27,555 nt of DNA. It comes from a virus. Positions within the stretch are counted from its first letter, which is position 1, and each line of letters opens with the position of its first letter. Below the pieces are notes generated by a model. It was not told the DNA's origin. It did not search any database and saw only the letters and a program-made list of their open reading frames with translations. Both the position numbers and the translations under genes were made by a program. The DNA is taken from IMG/VR virus record IMGVR_UViG_3300048586_000253, positions 1 to 27,555 of that record, one strand, 5' to 3'. Below are positions 27,076-27,555 of the stretch, piece by piece.

Positions 27076-27555
27076 CAGAAGGGCCTCTCTGTGAACAGGG
27101 GGGTGTCGAGGGCGGACTTGCCCGGAGGGTGGTAGTCGGGGCCGTGACCCCATGAGAAGCCGTAGACGACGCCGTCGGAATCGAGGCGCATCTCACCGAT
27201 GGAGGTCTCCATCGCCGAGCGGATGGCCTGGGCCACGTCCTCCGCGTCCTCGGTCGGCGCCTGCGCGATCATCTCGTCGTGCACCGGCATCAGGAGGTAC
27301 TCGCCCAGCCCGCCGGTGAAGAGCGCCTCCATGGCGTTCTTCAGGACGTCGGCCGCCGTCGACTGGACCATGTAGTTGATGGCCGCGTAGGTGCGGTCAC
27401 GGTCCAGTGTCAGGATGCGGCCGGTCGGCGAGCGGAGCACCATGCCGTTGCGCTTGGCATCCCGCTGGAGCTTGTTCGAGTACCGCTTGATTTCCGGGTA
27501 GACGCGGTTGTACGCGCGGACGACCGCGGTGCTCTGCGCTACCGAGATGCCCAGC
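27075..27555 (-). CDS. DNA polymerase I (family A), C-terminal part
   Basis: The frame is open at the window end; 159 residues of the C-terminus are present. YAAINYMVQSTAADVLKNAM is part of the family A fingers/palm segment (the motif seen as NxxxQgtaADilK), and LLMPVHDEMIAQ holds motif C with the catalytic Asp in HDE. The stop is TGA at 27077-27075. It would replicate the phage DNA. It is the most upstream gene of the leftward unit in view; the N-terminus lies outside the window. Confidence 0.92.
   Translation of the reverse strand, partial: LGISVAQSTAVVRAYNRVYPEIKRYSNKLQRDAKRNGMVLRSPTGRILTLDRDRTYAAINYMVQSTAADVLKNAMEALFTGGLGEYLLMPVHDEMIAQAPTEDAEDVAQAIRSAMETSIGEMRLDSDGVVYGFSWGHGPDYHPPGKSALDTPLFTERPF

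Overview
The window is a 27.6 kb piece of a GC-rich tailed-phage genome of siphovirus type. The host is most likely an actinobacterium. This rests on the high GC, the dense overlaps (ATGA, GTGA, TGATG), and recognisable actinophage protein types (ReqiPepy6 Gp37-like tail protein, HK97-type head genes, small Zn-Cys proteins). A Micrococcales host such as Microbacterium is my inference only. I see no integrase, excisionase or classical repressor, so the lifestyle cannot be called from this window.

All genes but one lie on the minus strand, so functional order runs from right to left. Right end (27555-25854): the C-terminus of a family A DNA polymerase, a zinc-ribbon protein, a small helical protein and a sigma-70-like protein. 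One small, probably leaderless gene (25675-25857) runs the other way and shares its stop tetranucleotide CTAG with the sigma-like gene. Middle right (25535-22792): small unknown proteins, a 32-residue membrane protein, an HNH endonuclease and a regulatory gap of about 200 bp with repeats, a hairpin and promoter-like motifs. Then comes a nucleotide-metabolism block with dihydrofolate reductase, two unknown proteins and a ThyA-family enzyme. That enzyme carries Asp where thymidylate synthases have the dUMP-specifying Asn, so it looks like a dCMP hydroxymethylase or methylase. This is the most interesting protein in the window. Next is a run of small overlapping genes (20567-18685) including two membrane proteins.

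Centre (18684-18326): a terminator-like hairpin, an AT-rich promoter candidate and three tandem tRNA or tRNA-like genes. tRNA-Gln(CTG) is clear; the other two are unusual. They lead directly into an HNH endonuclease, a small Cys/His protein and the packaging and head genes: small and large terminase, a portal fused to a MuF-type domain, prohead protease, HK97 capsid and the connector/neck proteins. The tail genes follow: terminator, tube, assembly chaperones expressed through a -1 frameshift, tape measure with an M15 peptidase domain, distal tail protein, Gp37-like protein and two minor tail/fibre proteins. The window ends inside an M15-family endolysin.

The layout implies right-to-left expression: replication and nucleotide metabolism first, then tRNAs and packaging/head, then tail, then lysis. 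Hairpins sit after the capsid, tube and chaperone genes and may set the relative levels of the most abundant structural products.
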